Shown here one piece after another: positions 18,223 through 25,734 of a stretch of DNA of 64,000 nucleotides (the first letter of the stretch is position 1; each line of letters begins with the position of its first letter). The notes below the pieces were generated by a model. That model did no database searches. It was given only the letters and a program-made list of their open reading frames with translations, and was not told the DNA's origin. Position numbers and translations under genes: made by a program. The DNA comes from Brachybacterium sp036311905 (GTDB lineage Bacteria; Actinomycetota; Actinomycetes; Actinomycetales; Dermabacteraceae), in assembly GCF_036311905.1 (NCBI RefSeq), contig NZ_JAZDCH010000026.1:1-64000 (forward strand). The letters run 5' to 3'.

Positions 18223-19232
18223 CGTCCTTTCAGAGGGGCAACGGACTGGCGATGGATGACGGGACAGTGGATCAGGTGGACCTCCGCCGGAGCGTCTGCA
18301 TCGAGCACGAGAGCGGCCGCACGATCGCCCATCTCGGCGAAGGGCAGGCGAACGGTGGTCAGCGGCGGATGGAAGAAGTCGCGCAGCAGATCCTGATCGT
18401 CGAAGCCCACGATCGACACGTCCTCGGGGATCCGCAGACCGAGCTCGGCAAGGGCCTGGTACGCGCCGAGAGCGCTGCGGTCGTTGCCGCAGAAGATGGC
18501 TGTCGGGGGCTCATCGAGGCTCATCAGGTGCCGGGAGGCCTCGAACCCGGAGCGCTGCACTCCTTCGCCCCGGTAGACGAGGTCCGGGTCCGGATCGATG
18601 CCCGCCTCGCGCAGAGCTCGCTCGTACCCCTCGCGCCGCCCGCGCGCCGCAGGCAGGACATCATGGATGTTGATCATCGCGATCCGGGTGTGCCCGGCAT
18701 CGAGCAGGACCTTCGTCGCCTCGTACCCACCGGTGACCTCGTCCGGCGTGACGCTCGGGACCCTGTTGTCCCGCTCTCGGGCGTTCAGGCATACCGCCCG
18801 CGTGCTGAGTGCTGCTGCCGGGATCTCCACCTCGCGGTGATACATGGCGGTGTAGATGACTCCGCGCACGCGGTGCGAGAGCATCGTCCCGATCGCTGCA
18901 CTCTCGAGGGCGTCGTCGCCACCGGTGTCGATGGTCATGAGCATGTGGTCGTCCTGCCAGGCGCGGTCCTGGGCGCCCTTGATGAGCATTCCCGAGAAGG
19001 GCGCGGTGGCGACCTCGTCGCCCACCAGCCCGATGATCTCGGCCACGCCTGTCTTCAGGCTCTTCGCCTGGAGGTTGGGGTGGTAATCGAGGTCCGTCGC
19101 GGCGTCCCGCACGCGCTGCGCCGTAGTCTCCGAGGCGCGCCCTGCGTACGACCCGCTGAGGACGATGGACACCACGGCCTGGGAGACGCCGGCGGCTGCG
19201 GCGACGTCATTCATGGTCGGGCGTTGCGCCAT
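18219..19232 (-). CDS. LacI-family repressor of the fructan operon
   Basis: A sugar-responsive repressor, 337 residues. The N-terminal LacI helix-turn-helix reads MNDVAAAAGVSQAVVSIVLS with hinge ATDLDYHPNLQAKSLKTG, and a periplasmic-binding-protein-like effector domain follows (IGLVGDEVATAPFSGMLIKG ... VSIVGFDDQDLLRDFFHPPL). ATG 19232 puts the HTH at the normal distance. As first gene of the operon it is coupled to the permease gene by overlap and probably represses its own promoter through the inverted repeat just upstream. The inducer is presumably fructose, sucrose or a derivative. Confidence 0.93.
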   Translation of the reverse strand: MAQRPTMNDVAAAAGVSQAVVSIVLSGSYAGRASETTAQRVRDAATDLDYHPNLQAKSLKTGVAEIIGLVGDEVATAPFSGMLIKGAQDRAWQDDHMLMTIDTGGDDALESAAIGTMLSHRVRGVIYTAMYHREVEIPAAALSTRAVCLNARERDNRVPSVTPDEVTGGYEATKVLLDAGHTRIAMINIHDVLPAARGRREGYERALREAGIDPDPDLVYRGEGVQRSGFEASRHLMSLDEPPTAIFCGNDRSALGAYQALAELGLRIPEDVSIVGFDDQDLLRDFFHPPLTTVRLPFAEMGDRAAALVLDADAPAEVHLIHCPVIHRQSVAPLKGR

Positions 19233-19289
19233 CTCTCGCACCTCCGGATCTCGTCGATCGTCGCCTCGGACCGGTCACGTCCACGCTGG

Positions 19290-19305
19290 CGTTATTCGTA
19301 TGACG
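19290..19305. promoter_or_regulatory. LacI-type operator palindrome
   Basis: The 16 bases CGTTATTCGTATGACG form an imperfect inverted repeat with a central CG and symmetric CGTnATnC half-sites, as LacI/GalR operators do. It overlaps the predicted transcription start of the lacI operon, where repressor binding would block initiation. Confidence 0.55.
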
Positions 19306-19308
19306 CAG

Positions 19309-19337
19309 ATCGTGGATCACGCAGCCCCTCCTGTCAA
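19309..19337 (-). promoter_or_regulatory. Promoter of the lacI-fructan operon
   Basis: On the minus strand a consensus -35 box TTGACA (19332-19337) is followed, 17 bases later, by a -10-like box CACGAT (19309-19314). Transcription would start near 19302, about 70 bases before the lacI ATG. No other good promoter lies in this gap. Confidence 0.6.
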
Positions 19338-19342
19338 GCGCT

Positions 19343-19555
19343 GTGCGGATCTCGGTCTCCCACGCGCCGCAGGACGAGTGGTACGACTACGAGCACAACA
19401 CCGTCGGCTTCGCGGGCGACGGCGAGTCCGACTGCCCGATCCTCGACCCCTTCGTCGCCGATGACGAGGTGCAGATGTGGGTCACGATCGGCGGGAGCGT
19501 CACCTACGTCACGCAGATCGGTGGCAGCACCACGGTGCCCCAGGGGCCGGCGGCC
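19343..19555 (+). pseudogene. Possible protein fragment of unknown family
   Basis: A plus-strand frame from a GTG at 19343 encodes QDEWYDYEHNTVGFAGDGES then VADDEVQMWVTIGGSVTYVT, with composition and codon use of real protein. After about 19555 the frame runs antisense to the small zinc protein and becomes low-complexity. No signal peptide or start region with a Shine-Dalgarno sequence is visible. I read it as the C-terminal scrap of a lost gene, without family assignment. Confidence 0.3.
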
Positions 19556-19720
19556 TCAGCGCCCCAGCAGGCGGGCGAAGAAGCCCTTCTCCGGGGCCAC
19601 CTCGGCGTGGCCGGGGCAGCGGTCAGCGGGGCGGACGTCCTTCATGACCTGGTCGACGTGCTGGCCGCAACCGGCCCAGGTGGTCTTGCCGCAGGTGTTG
19701 CAGGTGGTGGCTCGGCACAT
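19556..19720 (-). CDS. Small cysteine-rich zinc-ribbon-like protein
   Basis: A 54-residue protein of a type conserved in actinobacteria: MCRATTCNTCGKTTWAGCGQ followed by HVDQVMKDVRPADRCPGH and ending FFARLLGR. Five cysteines and two histidines (CxxC, CGxH, CPGH) suggest zinc binding. A GGAGTGCTCC stretch sits just upstream of the ATG. It lies next to the sulfur-handling genes on the same strand, but about 140 bases separate them. Function is unknown. Confidence 0.8.
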   Translation of the reverse strand: MCRATTCNTCGKTTWAGCGQHVDQVMKDVRPADRCPGHAEVAPEKGFFARLLGR

Positions 19721-19857
19721 GGAGTGCTCCTTCGATGAGAGATGAGAGAAGAGAGGGGTGTGAGCGGGGTGCGGGGCACGGTCCGGCGCGCCCCGCGGGG
19801 GTGGGGGGTAGGCCGCCCGGCAGAGGAGCTGCGGGCTCCGACGCAGGGCGGGTGGCC

Positions 19858-20448
19858 TCAGCGAGCCGCGACGCCGCCGGGCACCAGGGCGGTCTCGACG
19901 GTGGGGGAGTCGGCCGTGCGGTTCCACGGCATCCTGGCGAGCAGCGCGGCCATGGCGCAGGTGTCGCTGAGCGCCGAGTAGGTGAGCCCGGCGCCGATCG
20001 CGCCGGCGAACAGTCCTAGCCGGGGGTGGATCAGCTGCCCGGCCACGGTGCCCGCAAGCACCAGGGTGCCAGCGGTCATCCGCACCTGGCGGTCCATAGC
20101 CCAGCGCCCGCCGCTGCGGTTCACGCCGCCTACGGCGTCCTGGTAGGCGGCGATGCCGCCGTCGAGCACGTCGATGCCCTCCAGGCCGGACTGCAGCAGC
20201 GCTTTGCAGGCCTTCCCGGCACGGGCACCGGAGCGGCACACCAGCACCACGTGCTCGCCCATGCGGCCAGCGAGCGTGTCGGTGTGGGCGGTGAGCAGGT
20301 CCAGTGGCACGTTGTACGAGCCGGGGATGTGCACGGCCTCGAACTCGCCCGGGGTGCGCACGTCGATCACCATCAGCTCGGGGTCCGTGCTGAGCCGGTG
20401 GGCGAGCTCGGCAGGGGTGACGGTGCGGGTGGTGGCGGTGGCGGTCAT
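19858..20448 (-). CDS. Rhodanese with C-terminal DUF2892 membrane part
   Basis: A 196-residue membrane-anchored sulfurtransferase. Residues 1-105 are a rhodanese domain with the active-site loop VCRSGARAG, whose cysteine carries a persulfide. Residues 125-196 are a YgaP-like DUF2892 segment of two hydrophobic helices (MTAGTLVLAGTVAGQLI ...). Its ATG overlaps the stop of the MBL-rhodanese gene. With that enzyme, the TauE exporter and CstR it forms a persulfide-detoxification operon. Confidence 0.92.
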   Translation of the reverse strand: MTATATTRTVTPAELAHRLSTDPELMVIDVRTPGEFEAVHIPGSYNVPLDLLTAHTDTLAGRMGEHVVLVCRSGARAGKACKALLQSGLEGIDVLDGGIAAYQDAVGGVNRSGGRWAMDRQVRMTAGTLVLAGTVAGQLIHPRLGLFAGAIGAGLTYSALSDTCAMAALLARMPWNRTADSPTVETALVPGGVAAR

Positions 20449-21887
20449 CGGGCGTCCTCTCCGGTGGTCTGCAGGGCGTGCTGGGCGGCGGCCCACTGGG
20501 ACCAGCCGTTGTAGCTGCCCTCCAGCTCGACCACGTCGTAGCCGGCGCGGCGCAGCGCGGCCGCGGCCACGGAGTTGCGCAGACCGGACTGGCAGAAGGT
20601 GATCAGGCGGCCGGCGTCCTTCGCGGGCAGGTCGCCGGGGTGGAACAGCACCTTGCCGGCGGAGAGCTGGTCGGCGTCGTCCACCGTGCCGGCGGCGTGC
20701 TCGGTGCGGGTGCGCACGTCCAGAAGGTTCGCGGTCGGCTCCTGCTCGCGCAGCGCGGCGAGGTCCGCCGGGGCCACGGTGGCAGGGGCGGTCAGCTCCA
20801 GCCCGTCCAGGGTGGGGGTGTAGCCGGTGAGCGCGTCCACGCCCACCCGCACGAAGTGGTCGCCGTAGGCGGCGGCGGTGGAGGCGTCGGGCGCGAGCAC
20901 CACCAGCTGGGCGTCGTCGGCCTCGGGGTCGAAGGCCCAGCCGATGTGGGTGGCGGCCTTGTCGAGGGACGGGATGGACAGCGCACCGGGCACGGTGCCG
21001 GTGTGCACCTCCGCCACGGGACGGGTGTCCACCAGGGCGAGGGAGCCGTCGGCGAGGCCGCCGGATAGCGCCTGGGGGGAGACCTCGCGCGGGGCGGGGC
21101 GCTTGCCCAGCAGGGCGGGGCCGTCGGTGTTCTGCCGCTTCATGCGGGCGAAGTAGGCGTGGGCGTCGGGCTGGCCGTCCAGCAGCTCGTCGATGAAGCC
21201 CTGCTCGTCGTCGTTCTCCAGGAACGGGCCCCACCAGGCGAACTTCCGCTCGTAGCCCACCGTGGTGGAGGGCAGCGCGCCCAGCGCCTTGCCGCAGGCG
21301 GAGCCTGCGCCGTGGCCGGGGTACACCTGCACGTGATCGGGGAGGGTGAGGAAGGCGCTCTTCAGGGAGGCGAACAGCTGCTTCGCCCCGGCGAAGCGCG
21401 TGTCCTGCATGCCCACGGCCTCGTCGAGGAGGTCCGGGCGGCCCAGATCCCCGGAGAATACGAAGTCGCCGGTCAGGAAGTAGCCGGGCTCGTCCGCGAA
21501 GGCGCCGTCGGTGACGAGGTAGCTGAGGTGCTCGGGGGTGTGGCCCGGGGTGTGGCGGGCGGTGACGGTGATGTTGCCCAGCTGGATCGTCGCGCCGTCG
21601 TGCAGGCGCTCCGCCTCGAAGCCGTACTGCCAGTCCTCGCCGCCCTCGCCGGAGACGTACGCCGTGGCGCCGGTGGCGGCGGCGAGCTCGCGGGTGCCGG
21701 AGAGGAAGTCGGCGTGGATGTGGGTCTCGGTCACGGCCGTGATCGTCATGCCGTGGTGGGCGGCGAGGTCGAGGTAGACCTGGATGTCGCGCCGCGGATC
21801 GACCACCAGCGCTTCCTTCTGTGCTTGACAGCCGAGGAAGTACCCGGCCTGGGACAGGTCCTCGTCATAGATCCGTTCGAGAAGCAT
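20445..21887 (-). CDS. MBL-fold persulfide dioxygenase-rhodanese fusion (CstB-like)
   Basis: A 480-residue non-heme iron enzyme that oxidises low-molecular-weight or protein persulfides to sulfite/thiosulfate. The N-terminal metallo-beta-lactamase domain (1-240) has the metal motif THIHADFLSG and HTPGHTPEHL. Two rhodanese domains follow. The first (about 265-360) lacks the catalytic cysteine, with LVVLAPDAST at the loop position; the second (about 375-475) keeps it in TFCQSGLRNS. This one-dead, one-active layout is that of CstB. GGAGGA precedes the ATG, and two CstR-type palindromes lie upstream at 21926-21962. Confidence 0.93.
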   Translation of the reverse strand: MLLERIYDEDLSQAGYFLGCQAQKEALVVDPRRDIQVYLDLAAHHGMTITAVTETHIHADFLSGTRELAAATGATAYVSGEGGEDWQYGFEAERLHDGATIQLGNITVTARHTPGHTPEHLSYLVTDGAFADEPGYFLTGDFVFSGDLGRPDLLDEAVGMQDTRFAGAKQLFASLKSAFLTLPDHVQVYPGHGAGSACGKALGALPSTTVGYERKFAWWGPFLENDDEQGFIDELLDGQPDAHAYFARMKRQNTDGPALLGKRPAPREVSPQALSGGLADGSLALVDTRPVAEVHTGTVPGALSIPSLDKAATHIGWAFDPEADDAQLVVLAPDASTAAAYGDHFVRVGVDALTGYTPTLDGLELTAPATVAPADLAALREQEPTANLLDVRTRTEHAAGTVDDADQLSAGKVLFHPGDLPAKDAGRLITFCQSGLRNSVAAAALRRAGYDVVELEGSYNGWSQWAAAQHALQTTGEDAR

Positions 21888-21925
21888 CGTTCCTCCAGTA
21901 GGTGTGCGGGATGGCCAGCGGATGG

Positions 21926-21962
21926 GATACCCCCGAGGGTATCAGGTACCCCGGGGGGTATG
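21926..21962. promoter_or_regulatory. Two CstR/CsoR-type operators before the cstB-like gene
   Basis: Two adjacent G-tract palindromes, GATACCCCCGAGGGTATC (21926-21943) and GGTACCCCGGGGGGTATG (21945-21962), match the TACCC...GGGTA pattern bound by CsoR/CstR repressors. They lie 40 bases upstream of the MBL gene start; the first overlaps the tauE stop codon. A second regulated promoter for the downstream genes is likely. Confidence 0.78.
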
Positions 21963-22820
21963 CGAGGCGGGCCGGGCGGTGCGCAGCGGACAGGACGACA
22001 CCAGCACCCAGCATCCGGCGGCGAGCAGGGCGAGAAGCGCCACGACTCCGCCGACGACGGCGCCCGGGAGCTCCTGCACGAGGACGAGGGCCCCCATGGT
22101 GAGGACGAACACCCCGAAGCCCGTGCGCAGTGCCCGTTCGGGGAGATGGCCTGCCGCTCGCGCGCCGAGCAGGGAGCCGAGCGCGGCCGCCAGCGTCACC
22201 CCGCCCACCAGGGCCCAGTCCAGCGAGACGGAGGTGAGATAACCGGCGAGGCCTGCGAATGACTTCATTGCGATGACCACCAGCGACGTGCCCACGGCGA
22301 CCGGCATCGGCAGTCCGGCCAGCAGCACCAGCGCGGGCACCACCAGGAAGCCGCCGCCCGCGCCGACGAGCCCGGTCACCAGGCCCACCGCGAGCCCCTC
22401 GAGCACGATCCTGCTCGCGGACGGCTCCCGGGCCGGTCCCTCCTCCGCGGGCGCGCCCCGTCGGCCCCGGAGCATCGCGACCGACGTCGCGATCATCATC
22501 AGTGCGAACGCGACCATCAGCACTGTGCTCGGGATGTGTCCGCCGAGGAGCCCGCCCAGGAAGGCCCCGGTCATCCCGGCGGCCCCGAAGGTCACGCCGG
22601 TGCGCCACTGCACCCGGCCGGCGCGGGCGTAGCTGACGGCGCCGACGGCCGAGGTCACGCCGACCACGACGAGCGAGGCGGCGATCGCCTCCTTGGCCGG
22701 AAGCCCCGCCACGTAGGCGAGGATCGGCACCGTCAGGATCGAGCCCCCGCCGCCGAGCAGACCCAGGGAGACTCCGATGAGTACGGCCAGCAGCAGGGTG
22801 AGCGCGAGGGTGGGTGTCAC
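21942..22820 (-). CDS. TauE/SafE-type sulfite exporter
   Basis: A 292-residue membrane protein with about eight helices in two TauE/SafE repeats: LGLLGGGGSILTVPILAYVA near the N-terminus and GLVTGLVGAGGGFLVVPALV in the second half. It probably exports sulfite or another sulfonate-type product of persulfide oxidation. Start is the GTG at 22820, preceded by GAAAGG; the longer open frame upstream covers the operator region. It is first in the minus-strand cst operon. Confidence 0.9.
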   Translation of the reverse strand: MTPTLALTLLLAVLIGVSLGLLGGGGSILTVPILAYVAGLPAKEAIAASLVVVGVTSAVGAVSYARAGRVQWRTGVTFGAAGMTGAFLGGLLGGHIPSTVLMVAFALMMIATSVAMLRGRRGAPAEEGPAREPSASRIVLEGLAVGLVTGLVGAGGGFLVVPALVLLAGLPMPVAVGTSLVVIAMKSFAGLAGYLTSVSLDWALVGGVTLAAALGSLLGARAAGHLPERALRTGFGVFVLTMGALVLVQELPGAVVGGVVALLALLAAGCWVLVSSCPLRTARPASHTPRGT

Positions 22821-22885
22821 GAGGGGCCTTTCGAGAGGTGGGTCGGAGGCTCGCGGCGCGTCCGCCTCCGTCGCCAAGTCTTCCA

Positions 22886-22926
22886 CATACCCCAGGGGGT
22901 ATGCAAGACACCCCGGGGGGTATAAT
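22886..22926. promoter_or_regulatory. CstR operators and promoter in cstR-tauE gap
   Basis: The divergent gap holds CATACCCCAGGGGGTATG (22886-22903) and a second G-tract palindrome ACACCCCGGGGGGTAT (22908-22923). A perfect -10 box TATAAT (22921-22926) for the plus-strand cstR gene overlaps the second palindrome, so repressor binding would block it directly. The same sites can control the divergent tauE transcript. Confidence 0.8.
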
Positions 22927-22959
22927 CTGGGGTGTGTGGACCGACCCGAGGAGAGCGCC

Positions 22960-23217
22960 ATGGACCTGAACCCCGATGACATGACCCCTGTGGTCAACCG
23001 CCTCAAGCGCGCCCAGGGGCAGCTCGCGGCCGTCACCCGGATGATCGAGGAGGGCAAGGACTGCAAGGCCGTCGTCACGCAGCTTTCCGCCGTCTCCAAG
23101 GCGCTGGACCGCGCCGGCTTCGCGATCATCGCCAGCGGCATGGAGCAGTGCATGACCAGCCCGGAGGCGGACCTGGACCGCAAGGAGCTCGAGAAGCTGT
23201 TCCTCACGCTCGCGTGA
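22960..23217 (+). CDS. cstR: CstR-like persulfide-sensing repressor
   Basis: An 85-residue member of the CsoR/FrmR/RcnR (DUF156) all-helical repressors. Cysteines are at C35 (KDCKAVV) and C64 (MEQCMTS), the two conserved thiols. The histidine that copper-sensing CsoR has four residues before the second cysteine is replaced (SGMEQC), as in CstR, which senses persulfide by forming a C-to-C polysulfide bridge. Divergent placement from tauE-cstB-rhodanese and the four G-tract operators support this. CsoR-type copper sensing is unlikely without the histidine and without a copper exporter nearby. Confidence 0.88.
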   Translation: MDLNPDDMTPVVNRLKRAQGQLAAVTRMIEEGKDCKAVVTQLSAVSKALDRAGFAIIASGMEQCMTSPEADLDRKELEKLFLTLA

Positions 23218-23273
23218 GAGGCGGGGCGTGCCAGTGACCACGGACGTCGTCGTCTTGCCCCGGAGGGTAGCGG

Positions 23274-23552
23274 TCAGTCGACCGGCAGTGCCTCGTACTC
23301 CGCGTCGGTCACCGGCTCGAGCCACTCGGTGCGCACGCCCTCGCCGGGCGTGATGAGGGCGAGGTGCGAGAACCACGAGCCGGCCTTCGCGACGTGCCAG
23401 TTGTTGCGGCAGCCCGGTTCGAAGGTCACCCTGCTGACGGTGACGGCGCCGCGCGTGAGCGGGGCCAGGAAGGACCGCCCGGTGAGGTGCTGGGCGAAGG
23501 CGTCGTTCGGCTCCCCGACGGGGAAGGGCTGGGTGAAGGTCTGATCCGTCAT
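23274..23552 (-). CDS. Cupin-like protein lacking its core (internal deletion)
   Basis: A 92-residue protein from ATG 23552. It begins and ends like the well-known cupins associated with carboxymuconolactone decarboxylases: FEPGCRNNWHV near residue 50, and SWFSHLALITPGEGVRTEWL then EPVTDAEYEALP at the end. In intact members about 45 residues lie between these blocks, including the HxH metal site and glycine-rich beta strands. Here RNNWHVAKAGSWFSHL joins them directly. The frame is preserved, so the deletion looks in-frame and the product is probably inactive. A TTG at 23564 is an alternative start. Confidence 0.7.
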   Translation of the reverse strand: MTDQTFTQPFPVGEPNDAFAQHLTGRSFLAPLTRGAVTVSRVTFEPGCRNNWHVAKAGSWFSHLALITPGEGVRTEWLEPVTDAEYEALPVD

Positions 23553-23633
23553 GGGGTCAGCCAACTTCCGTCGGCCGTCCGCGAACCGGGCCCCGGCAGG
23601 GCACCCCGGACTCGCTCCGCCCTACTGACCCCA
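23552..23633. repeat. 82-bp segment with 9-bp terminal inverted repeats
   Basis: TGGGGTCAG at 23552-23560 is mirrored exactly by CTGACCCCA at 23625-23633. The first copy continues as GGGGTCAGCCAACTTCC, nearly the same as the IS3-type terminus at 1102-1118 (GGGGTCAGCCCACTTCC). The segment fills the gap between the divergent cupin and ankyrin genes. It may be a miniature element remnant or a regulatory palindrome. Confidence 0.4.
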
Positions 23634-23656
23634 CCATCGAGACGAGGGGAGCGGTC

Positions 23657-24304
23657 TTGACCATCACGTGGCACGGGGTGCTCGACCCCGACGTCCTGAA
23701 CGACGCTCTTGTCGACCACTCCGCCCGCCTCGCGGACGCCGCGAAGGCGGGCCGCTGGGACACGGTCCTGGACCTCGTCGAGGACAGCACCTGGGGCGAC
23801 GCGAATCAGTGGCGGATCGACGGCCGCTCCTGGTTCGCCCCGCTGCACCAGGTGGCATGGCTCGGCGCCCCGGCGGACGTCGCGGAACGGCTGCTCCGCG
23901 CCAGCGCGTGGCGGTCGCTGCGCACAGCCGACGGTGATCGGCCGATCGACCTCGCTCGTCGGCGCGGACACCACCACCTGCTCGAGACGCTCGGCGTGCG
24001 CGACCTCAGCACGAGCGACCAGCGTCGTCATGCGGCCTGGGACGCGCACCTCGAGGACCTGATCGCGGAGCGCACCCGGAGGCTCGACCCGGTCCGCTTC
24101 CGACCGGTGCCCACCGAGCTGCTGGTCGTGGAGCAGATGGAGACCCTGTGGGTCCCGTACCCCGGGATGTACGGCGGATTCAGCCTGTCCGTCCATCGCG
24201 GCCGGCTCGTCGTGGAGAGCTGGAGCCGCGTGGCGGGCGGCTCGGGTCAGGCCCACGTCATCACCGAGAGCGGGTGCGTGCTGGTCGAGGAGGGCTTCGT
24301 CTGA
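23657..24304 (+). CDS. Ankyrin-repeat-containing protein
   Basis: A 215-residue cytoplasmic protein of a type common in actinobacteria. The first half has ankyrin-like helices: AAKAGRWDTVLDLVEDST, then APLHQVAWLGAPADVAERLL, then GDRPIDLARRRGHHHLLETL. The second half (about 125-215) is a separate domain ending in GSGQAHVITESGCVLVEEGF. It presumably acts in protein binding; no enzyme motif is seen. A GAGGGGAGCGG stretch precedes the ATG. It is monocistronic and divergent from the damaged cupin. Confidence 0.85.
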   Translation: MTITWHGVLDPDVLNDALVDHSARLADAAKAGRWDTVLDLVEDSTWGDANQWRIDGRSWFAPLHQVAWLGAPADVAERLLRASAWRSLRTADGDRPIDLARRRGHHHLLETLGVRDLSTSDQRRHAAWDAHLEDLIAERTRRLDPVRFRPVPTELLVVEQMETLWVPYPGMYGGFSLSVHRGRLVVESWSRVAGGSGQAHVITESGCVLVEEGFV

Positions 24305-24354
24305 TCCGTCGGCCGCGGAGATGACGACACCGCGACGTCGGGGTTCCTGTCCCG

Positions 24355-24580
24355 CTACCTGTCCGCGCTCATGCACCGCCCGTACATCCGCCAGATCTCG
24401 TCCTCGAGCTCGCGGACGAGGGCTCGGGCCCGGGCGTCCGCGGCGATCCGCAGGTACTGCTCGTCCTCGACGATCCTCACCAGGGTGTAGAGGTCGGCTC
24501 CGGCGTCGAACGAGGACTTCGTCTGTTTGCGGAGCTCTGTGAGCCAGGTCCGATAGACCTCCGCCGGAGGTCCTCGTCAT
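24355..24580 (-). pseudogene. 5'-truncated remnant of a small helical protein
   Basis: One minus-strand frame reads VYRTWLTELRKQTKSSFDAG, then ADLYTLVRIVEDEQYLRIAA, and ends ELEDEIWRMYGRCMSADR before a TAG at 24355. Composition is strongly protein-like, but the frame is closed by TGA just upstream and has no start codon. It appears to be the C-terminal part of a lost gene of unknown family. Nothing else is seen in 24305-24640. Confidence 0.4.
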
Positions 24581-24640
24581 GCGCCGGAGAGTAACCGTCG
24601 TGATGACGGGCCGGAGCCGGATGCCGGGAGCAGCCCTCCC

Positions 24641-24991
24641 TCACTCCTCCTCGTCCTCGTCGCTCTCCACGTTCCACCAGGCGCCGCAGTCCTCGCACGT
24701 CCGGTCGCTGAAGACCAGGAGGCATCCCTGCCACTGCACCCACGGCGGATCCTCCTCGTCGAGGCGCGGGTCCGGGCCTCCGAGCGGATGGTGGATCACC
24801 TGGCCCGATCCGCACACGGGAAAGGTGACCGTCGGGGCGGGGATGACGGAGAGCCACGATCCCACCGCCGTGACCAGGGCCTGGGGCATCACCGGGACCG
24901 GGAACCCGGGCCGATCCTGGTCCGTGAGCTCGAGGACCTTCTGGACGAGCTGCGGATAGGCGATGACCTCGCTCCCGCCGATGTCGTACAC
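24641..24991 (-). pseudogene. Chimeric fragment: epimerase C-terminus joined to unknown acidic protein
   Basis: The first 55 residues (YDIGGSEVIAYPQLVQKVLE, VPVMPQALVTAVGSWLSVIP) match the C-terminal part of NAD(P)-dependent extended-SDR/NmrA-like epimerases, whose Rossmann half is absent. The rest (PVCGSGQVIHHPLGGPDPRL ... CEDCGAWWNVESDEDEEE) belongs to something else: a tryptophan- and cysteine-containing acidic domain of unknown family. The frame opens only with a GTG (MYDIGG...) and has no proper beginning. I read this as two gene pieces joined by deletion in the same frame; expression is doubtful. Confidence 0.5.
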
Positions 24992-25071
24992 GCCGTGGGT
25001 GCTGTGTGCCGGCGCTCTCGAGCAAGACCGGACTCGCCCTGTCGCGGCGAGCGGCCTCGTACGCTACGCGC

Positions 25072-25734
25072 ATGAGCCCCGATCGTCCCGCCTCCCGTCC
25101 CGGCGCGTGGTGGGTGGTCGGCCTCGCCGTCGTGGTGGCTGCGCCGCTCCTGGCCGCGTCGCTGCGCGCCGAGGGCGAGGGGCCGGGGACCGTCGCCGGC
25201 TGGGCACTGGGAATCGCGCTGACCTGGACCGTCGGCGGACTGCTGATCATGCGGCTGGCACCTTCGGATCTCGCCGGCCGGGCCCCGGGGCGCGCACCGA
25301 AGGTCGCGGTGGCCGCCGCAGGCGTCGGCCTGGCCGCGGCCTCGCTGGCAGGCGGTCTGGTCCTGGCCGGTATCCCGACCACTGCCCCGTGGGTGGCAGG
25401 TCCCGTCGCCGCAGCGACCGACGGGCGGTGGGGTGTGCTCGCGGTCGCGCTGGTGGCGGGCGCCGCTGAAGAGGTGTTCTTCCGCGGCGCGCTGCCTCGG
25501 CTGCTCACCGGCCCGGCCCGCTGGGTGGTCCCCACCGCGGTGTACGTCCTCGTCACGCTGTGCACCGGCAGCCCTGCTCTCGCGGTGATGGCCCTCCTGC
25601 TGGGACCGGTGGCGATGTGGGCCCGCGAGACCTCCGGCTCACTCGCCGGGGCGCTCTTCGTCCACGCCCTCTGGACGCTCACCATGGTGGGACTGTTCCC
25701 CGCCGTCATCGTCCGTGTCGGCGTCGTGGGCTGA
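25072..25734 (+). CDS. CPBP-family intramembrane metalloprotease
   Basis: A 220-residue polytopic membrane protein of the CPBP/Abi (CAAX-like) protease family. Several hydrophobic helices surround the signature AGAAEEVFFRGAL (E133, E134, R138) and a later histidine in FVHALWTLTMVGLF, as in glutamate-type intramembrane proteases. ATG 25072 starts MSPDRPASRPGAWWVV, directly before the first helix. Possible roles include prenyl-protein processing or bacteriocin self-immunity; context does not decide. Its 3' end overlaps the convergent downstream gene by 96 bases. Confidence 0.82.
   Translation: MSPDRPASRPGAWWVVGLAVVVAAPLLAASLRAEGEGPGTVAGWALGIALTWTVGGLLIMRLAPSDLAGRAPGRAPKVAVAAAGVGLAAASLAGGLVLAGIPTTAPWVAGPVAAATDGRWGVLAVALVAGAAEEVFFRGALPRLLTGPARWVVPTAVYVLVTLCTGSPALAVMALLLGPVAMWARETSGSLAGALFVHALWTLTMVGLFPAVIVRVGVVG

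Noticed and set aside
22960..23217. Copper-sensing CsoR assignment
   Set aside because: The histidine ligand between the two cysteines is absent and the neighbouring genes handle persulfide, not copper.
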